A stretch of DNA of 64,000 nt from Catellatospora sp. TT07R-123 (GTDB lineage Bacteria > Actinomycetota > Actinomycetes > Mycobacteriales > Micromonosporaceae), in assembly GCF_018327705.1 (NCBI RefSeq), contig NZ_BNEM01000002.1, forward strand, positions 2,604,001 through 2,668,000. The letters run 5' to 3'. The translations under genes were made by a program, and so were the position numbers. How positions within the stretch are numbered: the first letter of the stretch is position 1; each line of letters opens with the position of its first letter. Below are positions 29,351-38,813 of the stretch, one piece after another. The notes under the pieces are model-generated. The model saw only the letters and a program-made list of their open reading frames with translations, had not been told where the DNA came from and searched no databases.

Positions 29351-29365
29351 CGCAACCTATATACG
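29351..29365 (-). promoter_or_regulatory. Leaderless-type -10 region of the 27-kb STAND gene
   Basis: TATAGGTTGCG stands immediately before the GTG start. The same 11 bases stand immediately before the ATG of the paralogue at 32389. A -10 box this close to the start codon means the transcript would begin at or near the start codon. Confidence 0.5.
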
Positions 29366-29520
29366 ACCATCAACCGGCAACACCGCCCGAACACCCGGGG
29401 CTGCCGCACCGATAGGTGACAGGTGCAGTCACGCGGCCTGACTGCCTTTGGGGTCATGATTGTCTCGACGGAACAAGCCCATGTAGTCGAGTCAACTCCG
29501 ACCCGAAGCGCGCCCCCAAA

Positions 29521-29688
29521 CGACTACAACAGGATGCCCCTCAACAGGGAAAACAGCTTCGTTGGCGAAGTCTGGAGTCTCCGGGGCTACATGAACCCCA
29601 AGTACATGATCACGATGGCGGGCGACCTGCTACTTTCATGATCAGCTGGCCGGGCGGCGATCGACCACGGTCATGACGCTGCCCGGCC
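29521..29688 (+). repeat. Dispersed repeat, copy 4
   Basis: Encodes MPLNRENSFVGEVWSLRG, then YMNPKYMITMAGDLLLS and a stop at 29641, followed by a hairpin with arms 29648-29655 and 29681-29688. Homology to the DNA downstream of copy 3 continues to about 29980. Confidence 0.8.
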
Positions 29689-29984
29689 GATCCTACCTAT
29701 GGCGGCCACTGCAGGGGGACTCAGTCTGATCGATTCAAGCCCCGGTGACCTGCTCCGGCCGCAACGTCACGCGCCACCGTCGCAGCCTCAACGAGGGACG
29801 CCTCCAAGATTTGGGCAGGAGGCGGGCACGAAGATGACCTACTGGGGGTCGCACCAGCGCACGGTGCTGACGCTACCGGTCCTCATGACCGCCTAGTGGC
29901 TGGTCGTCGGCCCACTCGTAGAGGGTGCGGACCTAGGCGGCACGCCCGCCGTCTCGTAGGCGCCGGCCACGTTGTTGAGGTAGG

Positions 29985-32389
29985 TCAGGTGTGTCCGCCC
30001 GACGCAAGTAAGCGCACCGCATCTTCTGCTCGCCTCGCCATCCTGTAGGCCTTGGCAAGGTTGAGGCGCGTGGTCAAGGTATCCGGATGTTCAGTGCCCA
30101 GCACCCGCACCCGGTCGGTAAGCACGAGCTCGAACAGGTTGATCGCATCGTCCACCCGACCCGCCTCCCGATAGGCAACGGCGAGGCCGTGCCGCGTGTT
30201 CAAGGTGTATGGGTGGTCGGTGCCGAGTACCCGCAACCGGTCGGCGAGCACCTGCTCGAACAGGGCCATCGCATCGCCCACCCGACCGGCCTCCCGATAG
30301 GCAACGGCGAGGCCGTGCCGCGAGCTAAGGGTGTCGGGGTGGTCGGGACCCAGCACCCGCATGTGGTCGGCGATCACCTGCTCGAACACGCCGATCGCAT
30401 CGCGGACCCGACCCGTCTCCCGGTAGGCGATGGCAAGGCCGTGGCGCGAGTTTAGGGTGTCGGGGTGGTGGGCACCCAGCACCCGCAACCGGTCGGCGAG
30501 CACCTGCTCGAACAGGGCGATCGCTTCGCCCGTTCGACCCGTCTCTCGGTAGGCGTTGGCGAGGCCGTGGCGCGTGGTCAGGGTGTCGGGGTGGTCGGCG
30601 CCTAGTACCCGCACGTAGTCGGTTAAAACCTGCTCATACAGGACGATCGCATCGTCCACCCGACCCGCTCGACGGTAGGCAACGGCGAGACTCTGGCGGG
30701 TGCGGAGCGTCTCCGGGTGGTCGACGCCGAATAGCCGCAGGGTGATCGGTCAGGACCAGCTTGTAAAGATCGATCGCCTCACCCACCCGACCCGCACCTC
30801 TGTAGGCGGTAGCCAGATTGTGGCGGTTGCTCAGAGTCTCGGGATGGTTGGAACCCAGCACCCGCACACGGTCGGTGAGGTTCGCCTCCAGCATCACGAC
30901 CGAACCGGCGGCATCACCAGCCCCTCTCAGCGACTGGGCCGCCCAGTCGGCCTGTGCCAGTAGCAGGGCGGAAGGCTCACCGACGGTGTTGTCGCGGATT
31001 GCGCGTACGTGTGCGACCAGTTCGTCGACCTCGGTCCGGCGAAGGGCCACCTGCGACAACGGCAGTCCAGCCGACAGCACTCCCAGGAACTCCGCCGCCA
31101 CCTCCACTGCGACACTTGCCGGCACTGTCGCATCGGGTCGTCGGCCGAGCAGCCGCACGATGCGTGCAGTCAGCCGGTGGACCGACACCACCACCCGATC
31201 CTGTCCACCGTCGACTGAACCTGACAGCGTCACCAGCGACCACCCCGCCAGCACCTCCAACGCCGCCAACACCCCACCCGACAAGCCAAGCCCCGACTCA
31301 CCCTCTACAAGCAGGCGGCGGCTGGTCCCGTCCGGCGACAGTACCGACAACACCGACAACACCCGTACCGCATCACCCGACCCCGTCCACCTGACCAACC
31401 GCCGCCACACTCAGCGCCGTGGCCTGCCAGACCCCGACATGCCCCGCCCCCGCCTCCCGACGCAGCACCTCATCCAACCGCTGACCTGCCAACAGAACGA
31501 GATAACCCTGGTAGGAATGCCTACCGCGCGCGATATACGCACCGGCCTGAGCCAAACCCAGCGGCAGCCACCCCAGCTCCACACCCACCGCAACTGCCTC
31601 GGCGCCATCCGGCAACCCGGTGGTCTCATGCAGGAACCGGCGGCCCTCTGGCTCGGTGAACATGCCCACCGCGACCGCCGTAACTCCGCCCATCCGCTCG
31701 AACTCACGCCGGTTCGTCGTCACCAGCACCTTGGCTCCACCTCGGGACGGCAGCCATTCGACCAGGCCGTCTGGATCGACGACGTTGTCGAATACCACCA
31801 ATCGTGACGCCTGGCCGTCGTCTTCCAGCCATCGCACCGCCGACCGTGCCAGCACCTCTGGCGCATCACCCTCAGCACCGAGCTTCCGCGCACGTGCAAT
31901 CTCGGCAAGCCCTGCCACCGGCCCCGACTCCGCGTTCAACCACGCCACTAGATCGAACCCGGCTTTGATGCAGTCACGCGCATAAACGGCGGCCAACTGT
32001 GTCTTGCCCGCGCCGCGCGCCCCCGGCAACGCCACCAACGCAACCTCGCCCGGACCGGCCACCGCACTGCGCAGGGCCGCCATCTCAGCCATACGAGGTT
32101 GAAAATGCCCCGCCTCACGCGGCAGCGCCCCGACCACCCGCACCGCTGGGACCGCTCGCGAGTCATTGGGGAACGTTACGGCCGCCACAACTGCGACCTC
32201 TCCACCCGGAGGATCACCGTGAATACGGCCCAGCAGCCCAGGCGCGAACCCGCCTGCTAAGGCCGCCGCCACACCGGCGAGCACCGCAGCCAAGGGCTTG
32301 CCCTCAGCCACCGATGCCGCCGCCGCAGCAGCACCGACCCCACCCACTACCGCCGCGCTCAACCCCCGCCGAAGCCACCGCCCCATCAT
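29985..32389 (-). pseudogene. STAND-TPR paralogue broken by two frameshifts
   Basis: Paralogue of the 27116-29350 gene in tandem. The ATG at 32389 opens the membrane segment and ATPase (PGARGAGKTQLAAVYARDC, SRLVVFDNVVDP, KVLVTTNRREF). The frame ends near 31375 after ALSVAAVGQVDG, but GDAVRVLSVLSVLSPDG continues in another frame. A second shift near 30740 (LVLTDHPAAI to LFGVDHPETLRTRQ; one extra C in CACCCTG would explain it) leads into five further TPR units ending at 29985. All segments align with the intact copy, so the gene was once whole. Either inactive, or two sequencing errors. Confidence 0.8.
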
Positions 32390-32404
32390 CGCAACCTATA
32401 CACA
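32390..32404 (-). promoter_or_regulatory. Leaderless-type -10 region of the broken STAND paralogue
   Basis: TATAGGTTGCG directly precedes the ATG, identical to the sequence before the intact paralogue, so the duplication included the promoter. Confidence 0.45.
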
Positions 32405-32725
32405 TCCATCAACATCACAACACCCCCAAACGCCCAGACACCGCAGGTGCCATGTCGGCAAGGCATCTAATGTGATGACGTTCCGCTTACCCGACCAGCC
32501 CGGCCGAAAGGGCCTGCCCCTGCCCGCGACGGTGTGCGCCGATTTCACAGCCAGTTCGGCAGCCGAGCGTTGCCCGGCGCACTCCCCGCCGCCCCCGGAC
32601 TTACGTCCTGTCAACGTGAGGCTCCACGAGATGTTGGACAGCTCGACTCCACCTCATTACTGGCGTCTTCACGACATTCATGAAGATATCGACACATGGA
32701 TTACATCATCGATCGTCCCTACGTC

Positions 32726-33388
32726 ATGAACAGTGCTCAGACCGGCGACGATCAAGTAAACTGCCTGGTTGAACACCGCTATCGGGCGGTGATGCAGGTC
32801 CTCGACGGTGTACCCGTGGCGGTAGCAGCTCGTGCCGCGGGAGCGTCACGGCAATCTCTGTACTCATGGCTGCAGCGGTACGAGACCGAAGGCCTGGCCG
32901 GGCTGCAGGACAGGTCCCGGCGGCCGCACCGGTCACCGACACGGCTGGCCGCCGAGATCGAAGCGATGATCTGCACCCTGCGCCAGCAGTTCCCCGCCTG
33001 GGGACCACGGCGCATCAGCCACGAACTTCCAGCGCGTGGCGTGGCCGGCACGCCGAGTCGCAGCACCGTCTACCGGGTCCTGCTCCGCAACGGCCTCGTC
33101 CGGCCAGAACTGCAGCAGCACCGCCGCCGCTACCGCCGCTGGCAACGTGACGCCCCGATGCAGCTGTGGCAGCTCGACATCATGAGCGGCGTATTCATCG
33201 CCGACGGACGGGAATGTTCCCGACCGGCCCAGCTCATTCGGCAAGCAGCAGACTGGATGGGCCGTCGGCTCACCCCTCGCGACGAGACTCTGGGCCGCGA
33301 TGCCGCGCTGGGGCTGCGCGTCGGAACGACCGTCGTAAGCGCGAGTGGTTCCGACGGTCCACAGGTGTCGCCAAGAAGACCCAGCTGA
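32726..33388 (+). pseudogene. IS481-family transposase, truncated
   Basis: ATG 32726. HTH and linker typical of IS481/IS3-like transposases: YRAVMQVLDGVPVAVAARAAGASRQSLYSWLQRYETEGLAGLQDRSRRPHRSP, then WGPRRISHEL and STVYRVLLRNGLV. The catalytic domain begins (MQLWQLDIMSGVFIADGREC, first Asp of DDE) but then runs into unrelated Arg-rich sequence. The second Asp and the Glu are missing, so it cannot transpose. A relic marking past insertion between the STAND genes and the HNH gene. Confidence 0.8.
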
Positions 33389-33693
33389 GCGGTCCATTGA
33401 CAATGGTTAGCAGCTAGCATCCAGTTTCGTGTTGATGGAGGGCGGCCCATATCCGAGATTGTGCATACTGCCGTCGTTCACGGGGCCCGGCGGGCCGTAC
33501 CATCCGGCTCCGTTGCAGACGGCACGGTGACGCCCTTAGAGATCTAGTCAGTGCCCGCTTACGTCGACGCGACGTCTGACCCGGCATGAGCAAGGCACGG
33601 CGGGCGACCGTCCCAACCGCCATCGAGCTGCCACTTCTGACTGGTCATTCGATTGCTGGAACTTCCGCGAAATCACTTCATTGAGAGGACCAC
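33389..33693. other. Intergenic region after the IS481 relic
   Basis: No gene. Probably contains the lost 3' part of the IS481 relic and the promoter of the HNH gene. Only short, low-complexity frames occur. Confidence 0.35.
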
Positions 33694-34428
33694 ATGGTCA
33701 ATGAACGGCAATACGGGCGTGGGGTAGTCCCAGCCCTGGCCGCGCTGTCGCAGGGGACGTGTTACTGGCCAGCGTGCGATGAGCGGATCACCAAATTCGT
33801 GGCGGGCATACCTGTCAACAATTTCGAAATCGCCCACATCCGCGCCGCAAACAAGGGCGGTCGCCGCTATGTGGCGAACATGACCGATGAGAAGCGCAAC
33901 AGCTTCGATAACCTTGTTCTGCTGTGCATCGTCCACCACAAGATCGTTGACAAGATTCGCCCGGACGACTTTTCGATCGACGAGCTGCAGCGGTGGAAGG
34001 AAGAGCGCGAAGGTCCTGGACTGGCGGCGCTGCGAGGGCTGCGGGGATTGACCGAAGACAGGCTGCAGGAGCTGATCGGAGGATCCTTTGCCGAAATATC
34101 GAGCCAGATCAACGATGCTGTTGACCGTCTCGGCGCCATCGATGCCGAAGCTGCCGACCTGTTGCGTCCACTGGTTCAGCAGCTGGCCGAGTCTAAGTTC
34201 ACGAGCCGGTATCCGAATGAGGACGTGGCCAGCATGCTGCTGACAGCAGGGCGGAGCTTGAGCCACCTCGAGACATCTGCAACGTCGCTTATGCAAGCGG
34301 CGGATAAGGCCGCAAACGTCGCCGAGATCGCCGGAACTCTTATCAACATCACGAAATCGCTGCAGTCGCTACTTGAGGGCTTCAAGGCGGTGGAGGTGCG
34401 CCTTGGCCGGTTTCGCGGAATTATGTAG
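33694..34428 (+). CDS. HNH-endonuclease-domain protein with helical C-terminal half
   Basis: 244 residues, ATG 33694 with AGAGGA upstream. The HNH core is at residues ~20-90: CYWPAC, then FEIAHIRAANKGGRRY, FDNLVLLCIVHHKIVDK (Cys pair, His, Asn and His-His metal ligands in order). Residues ~100-244 are helical, with an amphipathic segment near the end (AANVAEIAGTLINITKSLQSLLEGFKAVE). Two-part HNH proteins like this occur among abortive-infection effectors, where the second half senses or oligomerises; here that is inference from layout and island context. It stands alone, followed by dispersed repeat copy 5. Confidence 0.75.
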   Translation: MVNERQYGRGVVPALAALSQGTCYWPACDERITKFVAGIPVNNFEIAHIRAANKGGRRYVANMTDEKRNSFDNLVLLCIVHHKIVDKIRPDDFSIDELQRWKEEREGPGLAALRGLRGLTEDRLQELIGGSFAEISSQINDAVDRLGAIDAEAADLLRPLVQQLAESKFTSRYPNEDVASMLLTAGRSLSHLETSATSLMQAADKAANVAEIAGTLINITKSLQSLLEGFKAVEVRLGRFRGIM

Positions 34429-34500
34429 CGCTTCTGGCCATGTTTGAGTTGCGGCCACGACATCGATGTATGCGAACCCGACGCCATGGAGGAGCCGCCC

Positions 34501-34681
34501 GATACGCACTCCGATACGCGGCCCCGAGAACGCCGCTGAACAGGACAAACAGCTTCAGACCGAAGTCTGGAGTCTCCGGGGCTACATGAACCCCAAGTAC
34601 ATGATCATCATGGCAGGCGACCTGCTACTTCCATGATCGCCGGGCCGGGCGGCGACCCACATAGTCCCGACGCCGCCCGGC
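34501..34681 (+). repeat. Dispersed repeat, copy 5
   Basis: Encodes TEVWSLRGYMNPKYM, then IIMAGDLLLP and a stop at 34636, followed by a hairpin with perfect 11-bp arms 34644-34654 and 34671-34681. The IS701 element inserted about 110 bp further on. Confidence 0.8.
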
Positions 34682-34790
34682 TAGCTCCCGTCACCGCAGG
34701 GCATTCAAGTTCCCGGCCAACTCGACGTGGACCCCGTCGACCTCGGCGACCGCCACATAGCTGTGGCGTCCCACCGTGTGAGCGTCCTTC

Positions 34791-36196
34791 TAATACGGCA
34801 GTCACGTTTGGCTGCTGGGCTGCTGTAACTCGCGTCTGCGGTAATGACTGGTTCGGGCGAGGGCTTGGTGTCGGCGTCGCCAGTAGGACCAGCGCAGCAG
34901 ATGGGCGATGTCGGGTGGTCGGTGGTACAGCGCGTTGATCAGGCGCCGGGTCTCGGCGACGGTCAGGGCGACCATCTCGCTCGTGGTGGTGCTGGCCACG
35001 GCCAGGGTGGTGAGGGTCAGGACGGCCAGGGCCAGCATCGCCAAGATGGTGAAACGGTGCCAGGAAGTCCAGTTCCGGCACTGGTACTGGTCCAGGCCGA
35101 CCTGCCCCTTGGCGATCTGGAACGTCTCCTCGACCGTCCACCTGCTGCCGGCGACCCGGACCAGGGTTCTCAGCGGTGCCGGTCGCGGGGTCCAGCAGCG
35201 GTAGAACGCGAGGTCGCCGTCGCTGTTGCGGCGGATGAGCAGGCTGTGCAGGCCAGGCCCGTCGTCGTGGACACCGACCCAAGCCCAGTCGTAGAACCGC
35301 TCACCTTTGGACCCGGGTCCGCAGCTGCGCCGCTGCCAGGCCAGCTCCGACAGCCAGGACTCGGTCACGTCGACGCGTTCTCTGACCACGGTGGTGACCT
35401 GGGCGTAGTGGTTGCGGGCCACGGCCAGGACGTAGCCGATGCCCAGCTCACGCAGCCGTTGCCGTAGGGCCGGGTCACGGCCGTATGCCTCATCAGCCGT
35501 GACGAAGCCAACCTGGACTCCGGCGGCGACCGCCGCGTCGATCATCTGCACGGCAAGGGCAGGCTTGGTCGCGAACTCCAGGTCGACCGGGATGCCCGCC
35601 TGCCGGCAGCGGTCGGGGTCGGCGGTCCACGACTTGGGCACGTACAACCTGCGGTCGACCAGCGCCCGACCGTGCGGCGAGGCGTAGGCCAGGAACACCG
35701 CGACCTGGCTGTTCTCGATCCGCCCGGCGGTTCCGCAGTACTGGCGCTGCACCCCGACCGAGCGCAAGCCTTTCTTCAAGAACCCGGTCTCGTCGACCAC
35801 CAGGACCGCGTCCGGGTGCGCCAACCCGCCGACCACGACGCTGCGCAGATCAGCGGCCACCGCCTCGGCGTCCCACACCGCCTCCCGCAGCAGCCGCTGC
35901 ATCCGCGAGGGCCGTTCGTGCCCGGCCGCCTCGGCCAACTGCCAGCAGTTCTTCCTGTCGACTCCTGCCATCAGCGCCCGCACGAAGTCCCTGGCCACCA
36001 GCCGCGGCTCGACCCGCGTGAACCGGACCGCGATCCGGCCCATCACCTCGTCGAACACCCGCGACGCGGCAGGCCCTACGCTATGCGCAGCGGCCACCGT
36101 CTTGCTTATTGACTTGTCCACAACATTCGATGATCAGACGGTGGCCGCCCTCACGCATCCGGGCAGCTCAGAGCACGAACCGGCACTGCCGTATTA
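34791..36196. mobile_element. IS701-family insertion sequence, apparently intact
   Basis: The terminal inverted repeats TAATACGGCAGT (34791-34802) and its complement (36185-36196) match over 12 bases. Length 1406 bp with one full transposase gene on the minus strand. No clear target duplication can be read beyond a possible TA. Confidence 0.85.
34802..36121 (-). CDS. IS701-family transposase (DDE superfamily)
   Basis: 439 residues, ATG at 36121. Family features in order: HERPSRMQRLLREAVWDAEAV, VLVVDETGFLKKGLRSVGVQRQYCGTAGRIENSQVAVFLAY (first Asp; almost invariant in IS701), VTADEAYGRD (second Asp), and RWTVEETFQIAKGQVGLDQYQCRNWTSWHRF (Glu). Length is normal for the family and there is no frame disruption, so the element may still be mobile. 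Confidence 0.95.
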   Translation of the reverse strand: MDKSISKTVAAAHSVGPAASRVFDEVMGRIAVRFTRVEPRLVARDFVRALMAGVDRKNCWQLAEAAGHERPSRMQRLLREAVWDAEAVAADLRSVVVGGLAHPDAVLVVDETGFLKKGLRSVGVQRQYCGTAGRIENSQVAVFLAYASPHGRALVDRRLYVPKSWTADPDRCRQAGIPVDLEFATKPALAVQMIDAAVAAGVQVGFVTADEAYGRDPALRQRLRELGIGYVLAVARNHYAQVTTVVRERVDVTESWLSELAWQRRSCGPGSKGERFYDWAWVGVHDDGPGLHSLLIRRNSDGDLAFYRCWTPRPAPLRTLVRVAGSRWTVEETFQIAKGQVGLDQYQCRNWTSWHRFTILAMLALAVLTLTTLAVASTTTSEMVALTVAETRRLINALYHRPPDIAHLLRWSYWRRRHQALARTSHYRRRELQQPSSQT

Positions 36197-36279
36197 AGAG
36201 GCGGGGTGGCTGGTTGTAGGCCGTGTCTTGTCCGCACCCTGATTCCGCCCCAGGCCGGAAGACGGCTCATACCCTTCGA

Positions 36280-36407
36280 CGTGCGAAAACACGGTCAACG
36301 ATGGTCATCGTTGGTCGCCATTTTCCAACGTCTGACGGCCCAGACGGCCCAGCGGACCAGACAGACTCCGAACGCGGGAGCAGCGGCAATGGCGACTTGA
36401 CGCTGCG
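36280..36407. repeat. Left copy of ~130-bp imperfect direct repeat flanking the type VII-like cassette
   Basis: Shares with 38499-38631 the blocks GGTCAACGATGGTCAT, CTGACGGCC, GACGGCCCAG, GGGAGCAG and ACTTGACGCTG in the same order. It contains the 18-base perfect palindrome CAACGATGGTCATCGTTG at 36296-36313. A third, weaker relative lies near 38335-38404. Confidence 0.6.
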
Positions 36408-36505
36408 CACCGTTCACCGCTTCCGGGGTTATCCACAGGGACTGCCCGGCGTCGACTTACTTCGATAGCGTCACTGACGAAGGAGATCTCGGATGAGGAG
36501 TTGAG

Positions 36506-36856
36506 TTGGCGTTCCGGGTGGAGCCGGAGGCAGTGACAACTGCTTCGGCAGAGTTTCATGTCAGTGCGGACAACCTGTACGCGGCGGCTGACTATCACGG
36601 GCAGTACACCGATTTCGGGCTGCTGGGCACGGGGATCATCGTGCTGTTCAACGGAACGCACGACGACTTCCAGGAGCTGCTGTCCAAGCGCCTGGCCGAC
36701 GCAGCCCGGATGCTCACCGGCAGCGCCGACGAGCTCGCTTCGGCCGCGGCCGCCTATGGCCGCATCGACGAGGCAGAAGCCGAACGGCTCGACGGGACCT
36801 ACCCGCCGGTGGCACGTGACGCCGTACCGGCGATGTTCGGCGGTGAGCCTCGATGA
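36506..36856 (+). CDS. EspC-like type VII secretion substrate/target protein
   Basis: 116 residues from a TTG at 36506, placed five bases after GAGGAG. The sequence FRVEPEAVTTASAEFHVSADNLYAAADYHGQY, FGLLGTGI, DAARMLTGSADELASAAAAYGRIDEAEAERL has the two-helix layout and V.P..L...A....A...L pattern of the ESX EspC/WXG100-related family. These proteins are small, lack a signal peptide and leave the cell through a type VII machine or pair with WXG partners. It overlaps the next gene by ATGA. No ESX ATPase is in the window, so export would need machinery encoded elsewhere. Confidence 0.65.
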   Translation: MAFRVEPEAVTTASAEFHVSADNLYAAADYHGQYTDFGLLGTGIIVLFNGTHDDFQELLSKRLADAARMLTGSADELASAAAAYGRIDEAEAERLDGTYPPVARDAVPAMFGGEPR

Positions 36857-37590
36857 GTCTCGCACTCCCGGTCGATCCGCTGGTGCACCTGTCCCCGGCA
36901 CAACCGGTCAGACAGACCGCTGAGGGCGGCTACGTCAGCGTCACCTCCGTCACCGACCTGTTCAGCGTCTCGGCATGGGTCAACGAGGCCGTCAAGGAGC
37001 TGACCGGCTTCGACATCCTCACCTCCATCGTCCAGCCCTTGTCCGGGGACTGGGAACGCATCTCCCGCTACGGCGACGCCCTGAAAAAGACAGCCGCCTG
37101 CCTACGCGGCATCGCCGATAACGTCGCCACCACCAACACCACCCTCGACTACCGCTGGAACGGCAACGCTGCCGACGCCGCCCACACCTACTTCGCCAGC
37201 ACTCACCGCTCCCTGACCGCACACGCCGACGTCCTCGACCGTGCCGCCACCCAGTATCAGCAACTTGCCGTGGATGCCTGGACGCTGTGCGAGGCGGCCA
37301 AGGGCATGGTGCAGAGCATCATCGACAAAGCCCTCCTCGCGATGATCTACACCGCAGCAGGAACCGCCCTGTGCGAAACAGGCATCGGCGCCGTCGCCGG
37401 ATACGCACTGGCGACCATGGAAGTCGCATCCCTCATGCAGGACATCAACCGCGCCTCCATGCGGATACAGACCGGCAACATGCTCCTACAGACCGGCTTC
37501 TCCCTCATGGCCGGCATCTCCAAGGAACTCCAGGACCTCGGCCCGATCCCCACCATCGGCGCCGCCTACGACCACCCCCTGGCCAGGTGA
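36853..37590 (+). CDS. WXG100-like protein with hydrophobic C-terminal region
   Basis: 245 residues, coupled to the EspC-like gene. Central helix-turn-helix hairpin with TLDYRWNGNAADAAHTYFAS (W-N-G, the WXG turn) and flanking long helices. The C-terminal part has two hydrophobic segments (LLAMIYTAAGTALCETGIGAVAGYAL and MLLQTGFSLMAGIS). Such enlarged WXG proteins are secreted type VII effectors or toxin N-domains. No recognisable toxin domain follows, so it may be the structural partner of the 36506 protein. Confidence 0.65.
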   Translation: MSLALPVDPLVHLSPAQPVRQTAEGGYVSVTSVTDLFSVSAWVNEAVKELTGFDILTSIVQPLSGDWERISRYGDALKKTAACLRGIADNVATTNTTLDYRWNGNAADAAHTYFASTHRSLTAHADVLDRAATQYQQLAVDAWTLCEAAKGMVQSIIDKALLAMIYTAAGTALCETGIGAVAGYALATMEVASLMQDINRASMRIQTGNMLLQTGFSLMAGISKELQDLGPIPTIGAAYDHPLAR

Positions 37591-37594
37591 CACC

Positions 37595-37909
37595 ATGACC
37601 ACCCCCGAGCCACTACACCCCGACACCACCACCGCAGCCCTGCTCACCTCGGCGCTCAAGACCATCGCCGCCACCAACCGCAACCCCGCCCTACGCGACC
37701 TGGCCACCGACCTGCTCGCAGGCAACATGCGACTCCACGACCTGGCCAACGCCACGAACACCGCCGAACTGCTGCTCGGCACAGCGGCCCGCTTCGCCCA
37801 CTTCCGCGACACCCACACCGACGAACAGCTGTCACGCCTTGCGGCCTACACCGGCAAGTACGCCCAAGCGCTCCGCACCACCCTGGAGAAGGACAGCCAC
37901 GATGGCTAA
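37595..37909 (+). CDS. Small helical protein in type VII-like cassette
   Basis: 104 residues, ATG 37595 four bases after the preceding stop. Helical (LLTSALKTIAATNRNPALRDLATDLLAGNMRLHDLAN; LSRLAAYTGKYAQALRTTLEK), no cysteines, no membrane segment. Family not recognised. A chaperone or partner of the WXG protein is conceivable from operon position only. Overlaps the next gene by eight bases. Confidence 0.6.
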   Translation: MTTPEPLHPDTTTAALLTSALKTIAATNRNPALRDLATDLLAGNMRLHDLANATNTAELLLGTAARFAHFRDTHTDEQLSRLAAYTGKYAQALRTTLEKDSHDG

Positions 37910-38219
37910 CCCCAGCTGGGAAGACTTCCGCCGCACCGTAGCCTGGGCAGCACTGGGCTTCTGGCTCCTACTCGCCCTAGTCCCCACAATCGCCGTCGCA
38001 GTCCAGGCAGTCCGCGGCGACTTCACCGCGGGCGAACTTCACCGGATGCTCCTTCTCCTGGTCCCACCAACAGCTTGCTACTCCGTCGGCGCCTACAACG
38101 CGATCCAGATCTACCGAGCCAACAACCAGGCCCGAAGCCGAGCGCTAACCTGGCGTGTCGTCGCGGCATACGCCGTGGGTATCTCGATTTTTCTGCTGAC
38201 CGCCGCGCTCACCCGGTAA
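37902..38219 (+). CDS. Small membrane protein, three predicted helices
   Basis: 105 residues, ATG 37902 inside the end of the preceding gene. Hydrophobic segments AALGFWLLLALVPTIAVAVQAV, MLLLLVPPTACYSVGAYNAI and VVAAYAVGISIFLLTAALT fit three transmembrane helices. Family not recognised. As last gene of the cassette it may anchor or protect against the WXG protein (immunity), which is speculation. Confidence 0.6.
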   Translation: MANPSWEDFRRTVAWAALGFWLLLALVPTIAVAVQAVRGDFTAGELHRMLLLLVPPTACYSVGAYNAIQIYRANNQARSRALTWRVVAAYAVGISIFLLTAALTR

Positions 38220-38498
38220 ACGCCACCGCATTAGGCAGCAGTATCCGGCGTACAGGTCGACTCGTCCGTCGCCCTCCAGAACAGGACCCGGCAAGTCAGT
38301 CTGAGCTGGCATTTCGTCCGGTATCATCGGTCGCCAACCGTCGTCGTTGGTCATCGTCTGGCTGCCCAACGACGGCCCAGACCACTATCGGACGGCCCAG
38401 GAACGGCCCAGCAGAGCGGAGGGCTGGCAGCAGAAGGGGGTGTCTTGTCGACGCCGCCGACCGACTGCAGCCCCTGGACTTGTCAGCATCTCCTGGCC

Positions 38499-38631
38499 TG
38501 CGCAAACGTGGTCAACGATGGTCATTGGTGGTTAGCGTTCGCGAACGCCTGACGGCCTGAAACGGCCTGGACGGCCCAGGTCAGCAGAACAGTCCTGAAC
38601 GGGGGAGCAGTGGCATTGTCAACTTGACGCT
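38499..38631. repeat. Right copy of ~130-bp imperfect direct repeat
   Basis: Partner of 36280-36407; see that entry. The palindrome is degraded in this copy (CAACGATGGTCATTGGTG). Confidence 0.6.
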
Positions 38632-38642
38632 GCTCCCCCGTT
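38598..38642 (+). terminator. Strong GC hairpin
   Basis: Arms 38598-38610 (AACGGGGGAGCAG) and 38630-38642 are perfectly complementary over 13 bp, with a 19-base loop. Probably ends transcripts from the type VII-like cassette. The corresponding place in the left repeat has a degenerate version. Confidence 0.65.
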
Positions 38643-38813
38643 GAAGCTTCGCCGCCAGTTCCAGCCGCATCCGCACCGAACAACGATCAGTTCACTCGTC
38701 GGATGGACACTGGCCGGGCCAGCACACACCCAACGCGCCGATCCCGACTCAGCCTGAAGTTTTAGAACTGCGTAACCCTGACCGTTGTCGTCCGTTATCT
38801 CTCCGGAGGCGAT

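Larger units (their letters stand above)
38220..38813. other. Repeat-rich non-coding region after the type VII-like cassette
   Basis: No gene. It contains the second direct repeat (38499-38631), a weaker relative (38335-38404) and a terminator hairpin. The repeats surround 2.2 kb of cassette, which could be a past insertion unit. Confidence 0.5.

Noticed and set aside
34791..36196. Target-site duplication of the IS701 element
   Set aside because: Flanks cttc and agag do not match; at most a TA dinucleotide could be shared, which is not convincing.
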